Positions 21,519 to 31,517 of a DNA stretch of 64,000 nucleotides are shown in pieces; position 1 is the first letter of the stretch, and every line of letters starts with the position of its first letter. Origin of the DNA: Naegleria lovaniensis (taxonomy: Eukaryota; Heterolobosea; Eutetramitea; Acrasida; Naegleriidae); NCBI RefSeq assembly GCF_003324165.1, contig NW_025407828.1, forward strand, positions 124,001 to 188,000. Reading direction: 5' to 3'. Under the pieces are notes generated by a model. That model searched no databases and had not been told where the DNA came from. It saw only the letters and a list, made by a program, of their open reading frames with translations. The position numbers and the translations under genes were made by a program.

Positions 21519-24500
21519 ATGAGGGTTGACCACACTCAGGTTTCTTCTTCTTCGGAGCAATCTGATGAAGCCAATTATTCAACAACGCAGACAGATGACG
21601 ATGATGGTGGATTGAATTCTACCAATTTCATGGAAAGTAAACTTGAAGCTTTGCATTTAAATGATCATCAAATGATCCATCATGAGGATCCCGAAGAGGA
21701 ATTATTGCATAATATTGATCACTTTTTGGGTGTACCCAATGATGTTTGGATTGATCATTTATTCTGCTTTCTTACTACCAATCAATTGCTAAAGGTTAGG
21801 CTCATCACTAAAAGTCTTTCCAAGTAAGTTTTTAATACACTTTGAAATTTAGAGCAACAAATCATACATTTAATATTTGTTTGGATGAAATAGGCTTGTA
21901 TGGTTTTATTTCAGAAATTTCAAAACAACCTATGCGATTCGAGTAGGAACATCAAATGGTAAATTTTCGAATATTGTGGATCACTTCTTGGTTCATCTCA
22001 AGAAATTGAGACACATTCGTTATGAGGATTACAATTTAGTCACCACTCTAGCGTTAACAGATTTCGGTTTCACAGATCTGGGAAGAATTACAACACCAAT
22101 TGAAACTCTTGACTTGTCAGATGTTGAAGATATATCTGGCTCTTTTTTGGGCTCATGGGGAAAGATGAACAGCGTGCTGACACAATCTCTTCGAACATTA
22201 CGGTTATATAACACCGAATTCCCTTTCTTTACACATTTTAAACACTTTAAGAACTTGCAAGAGCTACAATTGTTGAGAGACATTGAAAGAATTGATTATT
22301 ACGAGGAAGAAATTCAACATTTGCCTATAGAGCTTCCCGAGTCGCTTACGCATCTTACCATTCACCACCCATTAGTTTCAGAGCATATCAATAGTATTAT
22401 TGAGCAATGCCCAAATTTAACAAGCGTTGCAGTTAGCAATGAATATCTACGAGACAAGGATATCAGCGCTCTTTTGAAAGGGCTACCAAAGCTGGAGAAG
22501 TTTAAAATCATAGATATAACAGATGAAGAAAATGATGAGACTCATCTTAGAGGAAAGTTTTATTCGACCTTCAAGTCACACTCCTTTAAAAATCTCAAGT
22601 ACTTATCGTTAGTTTGGATTTTTAATGCAGACACTAAGATTGTAGCAAGCCAAAAGAACCTTGGATTACTTCCATCTTTGGAAACACTTAAATTAATTAT
22701 GCAAGGAAATGAGAATTGCATCATCGACACACTTGTCACAACATTAGCTAGCTTAACCACATTAACAAGCCTCTCATTGTTGTTTAAGCCATACATGAAA
22801 TTGGAAATGACAAGCAAGAGTTTGCTCAGATCTTTGGCCTCCAGCTTGACAAAACTCGCCCGAATTGAATTTATAGAAGGTCTTAACTCTGCTATTTCCC
22901 AAGATTTTTTGTCATCACTCATCGGAAGTTCTTTGGAAGCTCTGGCTCTCGCTGCTACTGATATGGTGAACATTGATTTTTCTTTTTTGAAGAAGTGTCT
23001 TAAATTGATAAAGCTTCGAGTCGATATTGTGGGTTCAGAAAGGTCTCTCAAGAATATTTTCAGAGAGTTCCAGACTCAAGCAAAGCTTATCGAACAAAAA
23101 GGAGGAAAGCTCGAATTACCATTGCGGAAAGTATCAGGAGCAACTATGGTTGGAGGCCTTATTCCATATATACCTCGAACAAATATTACCAAATTGAGCT
23201 TATTCCAAGTTAAAATCAAAGATTTAATGATTCTGTGCGAATTTAAAAAGCTCACCAGCCTTCGTATCAACATTTCTGAAAAGATTGACAGCTTTAAGAA
23301 CATTCGTTTTCCAGAAAGTTTAAAGAAGCTATACTTTGATCTATGCCCACATATAACAGGATTAGAACCTGGCTTTGTTGAAAATCTCCTCTCTCTGACC
23401 AGATTGAGAGATCTCCACTTTATTGAATGCAAATTGGTTTGTGATGAATTCGTAGAGCAAATGCTTCCTTTGAATGATTATGAACTACGATCTATCTTCT
23501 TTGAAGAGGTTGATCAGATAACAAACAATGCTCTGCATCACTTAACTCGGTTCACAAATTGTGAAGTAATAGTTTTGAAACACTGTCCAAATATCATTAC
23601 CAATTCTGACTATTCTATTATCAAGCAAGAAAATCCTCAAATAACGGTCATCTTTAGCGAAACTGAAAACGAGGAAACCGATGTGTTGCAAGAATTTAAC
23701 GATTTATGTGAAGAGGACTGGCTACATGGAAATCTCGTAGATGTTTACAATAGATTAGAGAAGAGGGTGAAAGATTTAACAAGCTCTAGACAATTATTTT
23801 TAGCTCACTGCTATATTAGAGCTTACCTCGTTAAAGATCATCTATCTGCACCAAATCTATTCTTTTTGTGCTACAACTATTTAGATACTCTACAGCATGG
23901 AATTAATATTGGAGACATTGATGGCATCACTCTTCGAGTGCTTAATTGCCTTGATGAGTTATTGGAAAATGAACATAATTTCTCCAATGATGAAAAGGAA
24001 AAGACACTAGCCTGCATCAGCAAATGTTTAGAATTTCTCGTTACTGGACAAGAGTTTGCGAAAGCGTGCGAGATTTTATTGAGGTTCAAGAAATATAAAT
24101 TAGTGATGGATGGTATATTCAAACTTGATGAAGTGGCTCACACTGGTGGATTGGATGAGCTAATTTCGACAATCATAGATATTTGTTTGGATGGCACTTT
24201 TGATTTGTTCGATAATTATCCTACTTTTTACATAATTCAGACTTTGGATAGCTTTGTTCAATATTTTTCACATATTGGAAAAACATTGGATCTCATACAT
24301 CATGTTATGAAAGTGCCAATGTTTAGAAGCCATTCTGCGTTTTTAACATCGTTGGATGCTATGGCAAAAAGGGTGAATCCAACCGACAACTTTGCTGCCT
24401 CTCTTCAACCTGAAAACATGCAAATTGGAAATATTGATTCTATTGAAAATGTTAAACAGTTCATTCCTCCACAATTCAAAGATCATTTTACCTATGTGGC

Positions 24501-25523
24501 CACTGTGAAGGTTCCCAAGGATCCTTCTCACGTTCTAATCAAACACTACAGATCTGAAGCATTTGAGGCATTTGGGTAAGTCACACACTTTGAAGGAATG
24601 TCGTTATTTCATACTTTTCTTTTAGATATTTATGGACACTTGAGTTTGGACCAAACGATTCTCCCGAAGAAAATGAGGTTGCACAGTGCTCGCTTTACCT
24701 CACCCTTCTATCTACAAAACCAACATCAGAGACATCGCTTCTCTTTGACCACATCAAACTACACTACATGCTGTGCAATCATGACTTCACTCCTGGGTCG
24801 TATTTAGTTTATACCAAAAACTACAAAATGGCTTCATCTTCGTATGGTGATTTCTTTGACAAGAGAGATGTCAAGTATTACAGCAAAACTGAAGAATATG
24901 AAATTTACAAGTTTGTTGTTTGCATGAAAATTATAGATATCAAGCTTGCAATTCCAAATGAGTTGAATCCAAAGCTTCCACCATGGATATTGAACAATCA
25001 AAAGGCACAACATCCTTTATCGATCCACACAGTGACAGTATTGTCTTCAGGAGCTATTGAAAATGGAGACGACTGCTACTCGGATCCATTTGAAGCGTTT
25101 GGTTTTAAATGGGGTATTTGCTTTTATCCTAAAGGAGAAACAAAGTCTACGAAGGCTGATACCTCTGACGAATGCTCAATATTTCTCGCCTTACTAAGCT
25201 TTGACATCAATTCCGAAAACGAGGGAATTTTGAGAGATGAATTGGAATATGTCAAAGTTAGGTTTTTGTTCGCCAACGAGAGTTATGATTCAGATTCAAT
25301 TTATATTGGAGGCTCAACTTACAATTCTCTCTCATGTGCAGGTAACTCTGTTTATGGCAAAGAGCTATATGCTCCAATCACCTATGAAGAGAACGGTAAA
25401 ATTTATAGCAAATATGTAATCAATGTTGCTATTCAATTGGTTCACTGGAAACGTAGATTGACAGAACGACAAACAAGTGACGAGATAGAAGATCCCTACC
25501 ACGACAGTGAGGATGAATATTAA
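21519..25523 (+). CDS. F-box/LRR protein with two C-terminal MATH-like domains
   Basis: Three exons, 21519-21823, 21915-24575 and 24626-25523, sum to 1,287 residues with no frame conflict. Residues 1-65 are acidic and Ser-rich. An F-box follows (VPNDVWIDHLFCFLTTNQLLKVRLITKSL, split by intron 1). Residues about 120-720 are leucine-rich repeats of the irregular F-box/LRR type (ETLDLSDVEDI, NLTSVAVSNEYL, SLETLKLIMQGN). A helical linker leads into two copies of a MATH/TRAF-like sandwich, each opening with EAFG: EAFGYLWTLEFGP then, after about 175 residues, EAFGFKWGICFYPKG. Each is followed by SLYLTLLS or SIFLALLSF. F-box proteins present substrates to SCF ubiquitin ligases, while MATH domains bind substrates in BTB/CUL3 and TRAF systems; both in one chain is unusual. 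The C-terminus is acidic (DPYHDSEDEY). Confidence 0.85.
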
Positions 25524-25657
25524 GATCCATGTCTTGAAAAGTTTCCATCAACTAGACAATCCACATGCATGTAATAACTATTCAAATGTTCATCTTGTGA
25601 CTATTCTTAATTCAATTTTAAATAGAATAAACATTAAAATTTAATAAACCATTTCTT

Positions 25658-26002
25658 TTAAAAGAAAATATAAACAATGTCGTACGATATCGTCCAAAAC
25701 AAAATATAAGTTAAAAGTCCTTGGGTAAAACCTCCCAAAATAATATTAGTCCAATTTGGAAACACGTTTTCAACACTATATGGTCTCGGAAGGCAGATTC
25801 CAATCAGGATTGATGAAATTACCAATGACACAACAATATAAAATAAAAATCCAGATAAGCCGGTTAATCCAAAAATTCCAGCAACAATTCCAAATACTAG
25901 AGAAATAAAAATCTTGCACTTGTACACAACATTGTCATTGTGTGCGACTTTATCCAAAGCAATTTTAGGATCGGAGGATGTGCTTGATGTCTGTTGCTGC
26001 AT
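25658..26002 (-). CDS. EMC6: ER membrane protein complex subunit 6
   Basis: EMC6 is a core transmembrane subunit of the EMC insertase, which inserts tail-anchored and multipass proteins in the ER. This 114-residue single-exon product has the family layout: a polar N-terminus of 30 residues, then three helices. Diagnostic blocks are AGIFGLTGLSGFLFYIV and GGFTQGLLTYILFWTISYDIVY, close to the corresponding human EMC6 segments. The length matches (human 110). The ATG follows eight A. The gene is convergent with the F-box/LRR/MATH gene, 134 bases apart, and divergent from the zinc-cluster gene. Confidence 0.93.
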   Translation of the reverse strand: MQQQTSSTSSDPKIALDKVAHNDNVVYKCKIFISLVFGIVAGIFGLTGLSGFLFYIVVSLVISSILIGICLPRPYSVENVFPNWTNIILGGFTQGLLTYILFWTISYDIVYIFF

Positions 26003-26984
26003 TTTTTTTCAATAACTAAATTTCTTTTGAAAAGGCAAGCAAAATTATTTCGAATTATTGATAGTGTAATTTAATTCATTCACATCCACTGTGGTCTCAC
26101 TGTTCATGAATGTGCTCACACGAGTAGAGGTGAAACATTTCCATTCTCATATTTCATTTTAGAATGAAAAAGAAATTCTTGTTCAAAAATGTGAATGGGA
26201 TGTGTCAAGAGCCAACTCACGAATTCCGAAAAGAAGCAACAATCGCAAATTTAACACGTGAGAGTGTTATCAGCACATGCTAACTCTTCCAAAAATTCCA
26301 ATTTGATGATTCTGTTCAATTTTGTGCCGCTTTATCTCTTTCTCAAATTGTTGCTCTCATTGCAAGTCTATTTGCTGCCATACAATTTTCATTCCTTCTT
26401 CATGATGAGCCTTTCTTTAATACTGTACTCTCCGGCCAAGGATACTGTTGTTCAAAAGAGTTTATAGCAAATCTGAATTCCGACATAAACATTTGTTTCC
26501 TTTTCTCCTATGAAGGAACAAGAATTGCCTCTACTGCAGTACCTTCCTCCACCAATTAATCTTCCATGTCAGAAGAGGCAACCTCAAAGTCAAAGAATTT
26601 CACGACCGTCCAAGCACGCAAAGCTGCACCATTTCCAAATTCACGCTTACCGTTTCAGATGTTGTTAATGAAAAAAGTTTCCGTTTTTGATATGAAATTT
26701 TGAGAAGAGTTTCTTCGAGACTTGAGAAAAGAGCCGAAGTTGAGAATTGTTGTGGAGTGAGGAGGAAAGCATTTTCAAAAGAAAGTCTGAACTCTCTCTA
26801 CTACACATTGTTCTCATCCCATTTTCCCCAGGATTGAATTGTTACCTCTCTTGACTCCAATTCCTACCAAGAAGACAATAACATTATCTCGGTCATTATT
26901 CCACATTTCACACAACACATTTGCAGGATTTAGAAATTTCTCAATTTGGATTTGCACAACACACCATCATCATCATCACCAAAC
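26003..26984. other. Long 5' region upstream of the zinc-cluster gene with a short upstream ORF
   Basis: About 980 bases, the longest non-genic stretch here. It must hold the EMC6 promoter on the left and the promoter and leader of the zinc-cluster gene on the right. One short frame is notable: plus 26510-26668, 52 codons beginning MKEQELPLLQYLPPPINLP, with non-random Pro/Gln/Arg content. It could be an upstream ORF that limits translation of the regulator, or a first exon. No repeat, tRNA or clear promoter box was seen. Confidence 0.35.
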
Positions 26985-28385
26985 ATGTATCAACCACACC
27001 AACAAACACAAGTTACGTCCCCTTCATGGTGTCCACAACAACAACAACAACAACAACCAAACACCTCATTGAACCACCTTCCAAACAGTTCATTTCATTC
27101 CATTGCCATGTCTCTCAACAATAAGGCATGTCTTTCATGTAGACTTGCTCATAAAGCTTGTGATAGACAAAGACCATGTTCTAGATGCGTGCGGAGAGGT
27201 TGTCCTGAACAATGTTGTGAGTGTCCAGAGAGAAAGAGAGGCCGACCTCGTAAATGGTCATCAAAGAATGAACAAGACGAACATTTGTCGGCATCTGATG
27301 CGACCATAACGACGAATACGAGTTGTACTTCTGCCACATCAACCGTGTGCTGTTCTGATGAATCCAATGAAGAAGTATCTTCACCAAGAGTCTTTTCAAC
27401 CATCCAGCATGTTGAGAACAGCAGTAATAGCATTGCTGCCTCTTCGAGTCTTCTTCCTTCAAGAGAGACCATTTCATCGTCGTCTTCTTCATGTGTCCTT
27501 TCAAAACCTTTTCACAGCAGCAGCGGTATTAAAAAGAAGAATCATGAAACAGCGCTCGTACGAAAGCGAAAGAATATCAAGATTATGAATTATAATCCCA
27601 ATCATAAGGAAAATAGAAGTGCCAAGTTTTGTGTGGTCAAGAGCTCTCCTTGCAGTAGTGAAAATAGGAAGAATCGTCGCACCGGTTCAACCAACCCCAC
27701 CACAACCATGGTCAAGAAGCTTCTTGAACAAGGTATGGTTTACAAACATGAACAAGAACCATCGCCATCACATTCTCAAGAGACTTCTACGTCCATTAGA
27801 AAGCAAGAACAACAAGGCAACCACAACAACAACGTTGACTTCATCCATCACCATGTTCACGACTGCCCATTACCAACTCAAATTTATGCACCTCCTTTAG
27901 CACAAGAAGCATGTGTGAATTCACACTACTTTGAAATGACCAGTTGCTACTCTTCGTCGAATGTTGTTCACACACAGCAACAACATGCTCCAGCTTTGAA
28001 ACATACAGAAACTCATGGCGCTTCGACTCAACCACACCATGCAATAACAACAACACTCACTACCCAACATCATCCTGACTCTAGTCCAGCATTGCCTCCT
28101 TTCACTTATTCACAAGAAGCATTCAACTTCCCGCATTCTCGTATTGCCATGCTCAATCGAGGACAAGGTCATTCTAATGAAGTTTACATGAGTCACTCAC
28201 TTTCACACCATTCAGCCTCTCGCCCAACTCGGATTGCGACATTTTGGAATTCTCCTTCGCACTACCCAGAAACGTTGTGTCCAAGCAGCCTCATACCTTC
28301 TTGCATGACACTAGAACCTCATCAAAACCAACAAACCCCTCTCCCTTCCATCAAAACATTACTTAGCTCTCTCGAACAACAATAA
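26985..28385 (+). CDS. Zn(II)2Cys6-type zinc-cluster transcription regulator
   Basis: Putative DNA-binding regulator of 466 residues. Near residue 45 is ACLSCRLAHKACDRQRPCSRC followed by VRRGCPEQC: spacing C-x2-C-x6-C-x5-C-x2-C-x4-C is that of the fungal Gal4-type binuclear zinc cluster, with a further Cys afterwards. Directly after comes ERKRGRPRKW, an AT-hook-like GRPRK core that should grip the minor groove of AT-rich DNA. The rest is low-complexity Ser/Gln/His/Asn/Thr, typical of activation regions, with a second basic patch (RKRKNIK). The C-terminus ends TPLPSIKTLLSSLEQQ, an LPSI-LL motif like those near the ends of fungal regulators. The first ATG in frame is 26985 (MYQPHQQ); MSLNNKACLS, just before the cluster, is an alternative. 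An AATAAA lies at 28394. The regulated genes are unknown. Confidence 0.75.
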   Translation: MYQPHQQTQVTSPSWCPQQQQQQQPNTSLNHLPNSSFHSIAMSLNNKACLSCRLAHKACDRQRPCSRCVRRGCPEQCCECPERKRGRPRKWSSKNEQDEHLSASDATITTNTSCTSATSTVCCSDESNEEVSSPRVFSTIQHVENSSNSIAASSSLLPSRETISSSSSSCVLSKPFHSSSGIKKKNHETALVRKRKNIKIMNYNPNHKENRSAKFCVVKSSPCSSENRKNRRTGSTNPTTTMVKKLLEQGMVYKHEQEPSPSHSQETSTSIRKQEQQGNHNNNVDFIHHHVHDCPLPTQIYAPPLAQEACVNSHYFEMTSCYSSSNVVHTQQQHAPALKHTETHGASTQPHHAITTTLTTQHHPDSSPALPPFTYSQEAFNFPHSRIAMLNRGQGHSNEVYMSHSLSHHSASRPTRIATFWNSPSHYPETLCPSSLIPSCMTLEPHQNQQTPLPSIKTLLSSLEQQ

Positions 28386-28529
28386 ATTTTATTAATAAAG
28401 AATTCGTTAAAGCTTGCAATCAATCTTTAATTTGTTTGTTGTGATTTTTCGCGCTCCCACAGATTTGGTTGTTGACCAATACATTTTCCAAAGAACGAAA
28501 ATCGTACAACTTATAAACTCACCTACACC

Positions 28530-29862
28530 TTAATGATTCCTTATGTTACCCAAATAGACTCCGTAATAACAGTTTTCCATTCTTTCTTGATATTCTTCAT
28601 CACTGTACTCGGAAACAAATACACAACTGTTGGTTTCTTCTTTAAGTTTTACCATAAATTCATGATCATCTGTAATTTCTTTGGGTATGTAATTCAGAAG
28701 TGTGTCACCTCCAAACTTTGCTGCCTTCAACAAGAATGATTTGTCTCTCAATAATATCTTTGAGGCATTATGTATAAAAGTGAGATCTTGCTTGATAGCT
28801 TCCAACACAATTTCTTCGTCTTTTTTCAATTTATCGTCTGCAAAATAAATGGCTATAAAACTTTGTTTTACAGCTGTCAAGACAACTTGTCTGTCTTTCT
28901 TCATCGCCTTTGAAGCATAACACAATGAATATCCTGCTTGAGTTACTGCAGTCAATACCACTTCTCGATCATTCTTCAACTCGTCTGCTGCGAATCGAAG
29001 AGCATTTCCATTTTGAGATACAGCAGCCATCACAACTTGTTTGTTTCTCTTCAAATCTGAAGAGATATATTGTAATGCCCAACCATCTTGTTGAACAGCA
29101 AGTAATGCAATTTCTATGTCATTCTTCAAGTCATTGGATGCAAATGTTAATGAACAACCATTAGTTCTAACGGCACGTAAAACAATATCGCGATCACTTT
29201 TGAGTTCACTCGAGACAAATTCAAGTAAAAGTCCAAATTCTTGAATAATATTCATCATGATTTCTTTCTTTGAATAATCAATAGAGCATGAGGTTTCAAA
29301 CTCTTCTGGAAATATTAATTTGAGAACTTGTAACATGAAATCATGATTTTGAAGTAAATCTTTGGGAACCCATTGAAGTGCCTTCTTATTTTGTTTGATT
29401 GCTTCCAATGCAATTGGTTTGTACCAATTCGAATTTCTTGAGCTGTCATATGTAACATATTGCAATGCAGTACCATTTTGTTTGACAGCAGTTAACACAA
29501 CTTCTATATCGTCTCGAAATTTATCCACGCATGATAGAGCCATTCCATTCTGTCGCACAATTTCCAACACAAATTCCTTATCGTCTTGCAGCATTTTTGG
29601 AACAGATGAATTCCCGATTGAAAAGCCATTTCTTTTTTCCCAATTGCTGCCATGAAAATTTCTTTTGCAATAATAATTCTACATTCCGAGTGTGCTCACA
29701 ATTTTCATCATGATGAAAAAAAGAACTTGAAAAATCAACAAGGATCATCTGTACATTTTCATCTCCGTTTGTACAGGCTGGAATTAATTTTTGTTTCTTA
29801 TTTTGAAATGGTGATGAGAGAGTCTGAAAGTCTATGAATGTACTATGGTCTCGTTTCGCCAT
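28530..29862 (-). CDS. DUF4116 tandem-repeat protein
   Basis: Protein built of repeats of about 24 residues with the DUF4116 pattern L-xDREVVLxAVxQNGxALxFAxxxLK. At least nine copies run through the chain (for example LKNDREVVLTAVTQAGYSL, LKRNKQVVMAAVSQNGNAL). The function of DUF4116 is unknown; the family is common in protists and giant viruses. The repeat region is one frame, 29678-28530. The likely start is ATG 29862, which follows six A and gives MAKRDHSTFIDFQ. A 61-nt intron (29739-29679) joins it in phase and gives 423 residues. That splice is my construction and is less sure than the repeats. The alternative ATG at 29594 would begin inside the first repeat. The N-terminal 40 residues are unlike the repeats. 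It is divergent from the gene at 29920 by only 57 bases. Confidence 0.75.
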
Positions 29863-29919
29863 TTTTTGTGTAATTTTCTTCTAATAAGAAACTCATCTCT
29901 TGTTGCTCTTAAATTAAAA

Positions 29920-30825
29920 ATGCCAAAAATCCGAAAAGCTTCCAGAACTTCAAACATTGGCTTATCGGGAGCCGTGTTGGTTCGCCACGAAAGACATTAC
30001 TATGTACATTCTTCAACATTTTGTGCGTTAAAGCAATCGCATTCGTTTTTTAAAAGGATTACTAAAACCAGTGGTAGAAAAAGTCTTGATCATTTACAAA
30101 CAAAACGATTGAAACAAATGATTGCCAACTTTGGTGCAAAATTGAAAATCAAGTCTAACACCAAATACTTTTCGCTTTCTATGATTGAATTTTTTACATT
30201 TGCAAAAGCTGCTCTTTCTACTGATATGGATGATGTTAGAGATTTATTTGCTCCTTTCGGACATCAAATGAATGAAACAATATTTGATCCAACATATTTT
30301 AGAGCCATCTATGATTTAGATTTTGATGAAATGACATGGAGAGATGAAAGTGATTGTGCTGATACAGAAGTAGATCAGCAAGAACAACAGCAATTGAATT
30401 CATCGTCGAATTCATCAACAATTACAAAACAAACGCTTGATAACAACCAAACCATTGGCACTGAAATTTTATCTAATACCAACACAACTGCTACGAATGA
30501 TGAAAGCAACCTTGTGAATCAGAATTCAACCTCATCCATAGTGGAGAGCTGTAACGAAGATTTACCACTAGTCACTACAACGTATGATGATGAAGACGAA
30601 AATGCATACATGAGTGATGTTGACAGCGAAGAGGAAACTCAAAGCTTACTTAAATCTCAAGCTCAATTTTCAGAATTTATTTTGAAGGCATCTGAACAGC
30701 CACGTCGTCCAGAATTCAACATGGCTTTATTTCCTAACTCTTCCAAAATTTTCGAAAATATTGATCTTTGTGTGAATTGTTTTTGGAATTCTCCACATGA
30801 AAGACATCAGAATATCTTAATTTGA
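29920..30825 (+). CDS. Uncharacterised acidic protein, first reading frame
   Basis: A 301-residue frame beginning MPKIRKASRTSNIG behind five A. Residues 1-120 are basic and fold-like (HYYVHSSTFCALKQSHSFFK, KRLKQMIANFGAKLK), then comes a Gln/Ser/Asn/Thr-rich stretch and an acidic patch (YDDEDENAYMSDVDSEEE). It ends in DLCVNCFWNSPHERHQN, where a CxxC looks like part of a fold that ought to continue. The stop at 30823 comes immediately before a second open frame on the same strand (30834-31226), offset by one base, which suggests one gene with an unplaced intron or an indel. I found no intron that joins them without a stop. No family recognised; start-context evidence makes it a real gene. Confidence 0.65.
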   Translation: MPKIRKASRTSNIGLSGAVLVRHERHYYVHSSTFCALKQSHSFFKRITKTSGRKSLDHLQTKRLKQMIANFGAKLKIKSNTKYFSLSMIEFFTFAKAALSTDMDDVRDLFAPFGHQMNETIFDPTYFRAIYDLDFDEMTWRDESDCADTEVDQQEQQQLNSSSNSSTITKQTLDNNQTIGTEILSNTNTTATNDESNLVNQNSTSSIVESCNEDLPLVTTTYDDEDENAYMSDVDSEEETQSLLKSQAQFSEFILKASEQPRRPEFNMALFPNSSKIFENIDLCVNCFWNSPHERHQNILI

Positions 30826-30833
30826 TTATTCAA

Positions 30834-31226
30834 ATGCTAGAGGACAACACACGCAAGGTGATAACATCAAAGAATTTGCAATCGTATGAAAGACTTTGCC
30901 TTCAAATTTTCATACTCAACGCAATGTTACAGCTACGTGCAGAGTGTCATCTCCGAGAATATGATTTGACGAGTACAGAGCATGAGAGTTTGAAGAAAAT
31001 AGCATTAGCCAATGCCACTGGTAGCACAGCATGCAACAAATTATACCTATCATCCATTTTCAAGGTCTTCTTCAATGACGATCTACCAAGCACTTTACTC
31101 AACCCACGCTCAGGACAAAACAGCAGAACGACCCATGTTTTTAACACACAAGAGGGTGATGTTCATCAATTGGCATGGAAATGGCTAATTTCCGAGCATG
31201 CAACACCAAAGAACAGTGACGAATGA
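30834..31226 (+). CDS. Uncharacterised protein, probable continuation of the preceding frame
   Basis: A 130-residue frame starting MLEDNTRKVITSKNLQSYER, open in its frame back to 30801, so it overlaps the end of the preceding coding frame. Composition is coding-like and helical (LCLQIFILNAMLQLRAE), followed by TGSTACNKLYLSSIF. Its ATG lies nine bases after the preceding stop, without the A-run start context seen at most genes, which favours it being the second half of the same protein. A third small frame (31223-31447, MKREPPSDKH) overlaps its stop as ATGA and may be a further part or noise. Not recognised as any family. Confidence 0.45.
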   Translation: MLEDNTRKVITSKNLQSYERLCLQIFILNAMLQLRAECHLREYDLTSTEHESLKKIALANATGSTACNKLYLSSIFKVFFNDDLPSTLLNPRSGQNSRTTHVFNTQEGDVHQLAWKWLISEHATPKNSDE

Positions 31227-31517
31227 AACGAGAACCACCCTCAGACAAGCACTTTGGTTTTTCCAACAAGCAACATTTTCCTGATTTGTCTCAGTTGACT
31301 TTTACCTCAAGGAACTCGGAACATGATGCCACCTATCTTTCAAAGAATGTTTTCGATTGGTTACCAACACACCTATCTTTCACCAATCCACGTTCAAACA
31401 TGTTCCTATCAGTGCGAAAGAGCTTCAAGTTCCCCATGCATGATTAGTTCCTCCGATGCATGCACGAGCATTTATTCAACCGTAACAAACACAAGAGTCA
31501 TACTTACACTCCAAAAA

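Noticed and set aside
27149-27504. Two minus-strand open frames of about 107 codons inside the zinc-cluster gene
   Set aside because: They lie antisense to low-complexity Ser-rich coding sequence and have no independent coding signal.
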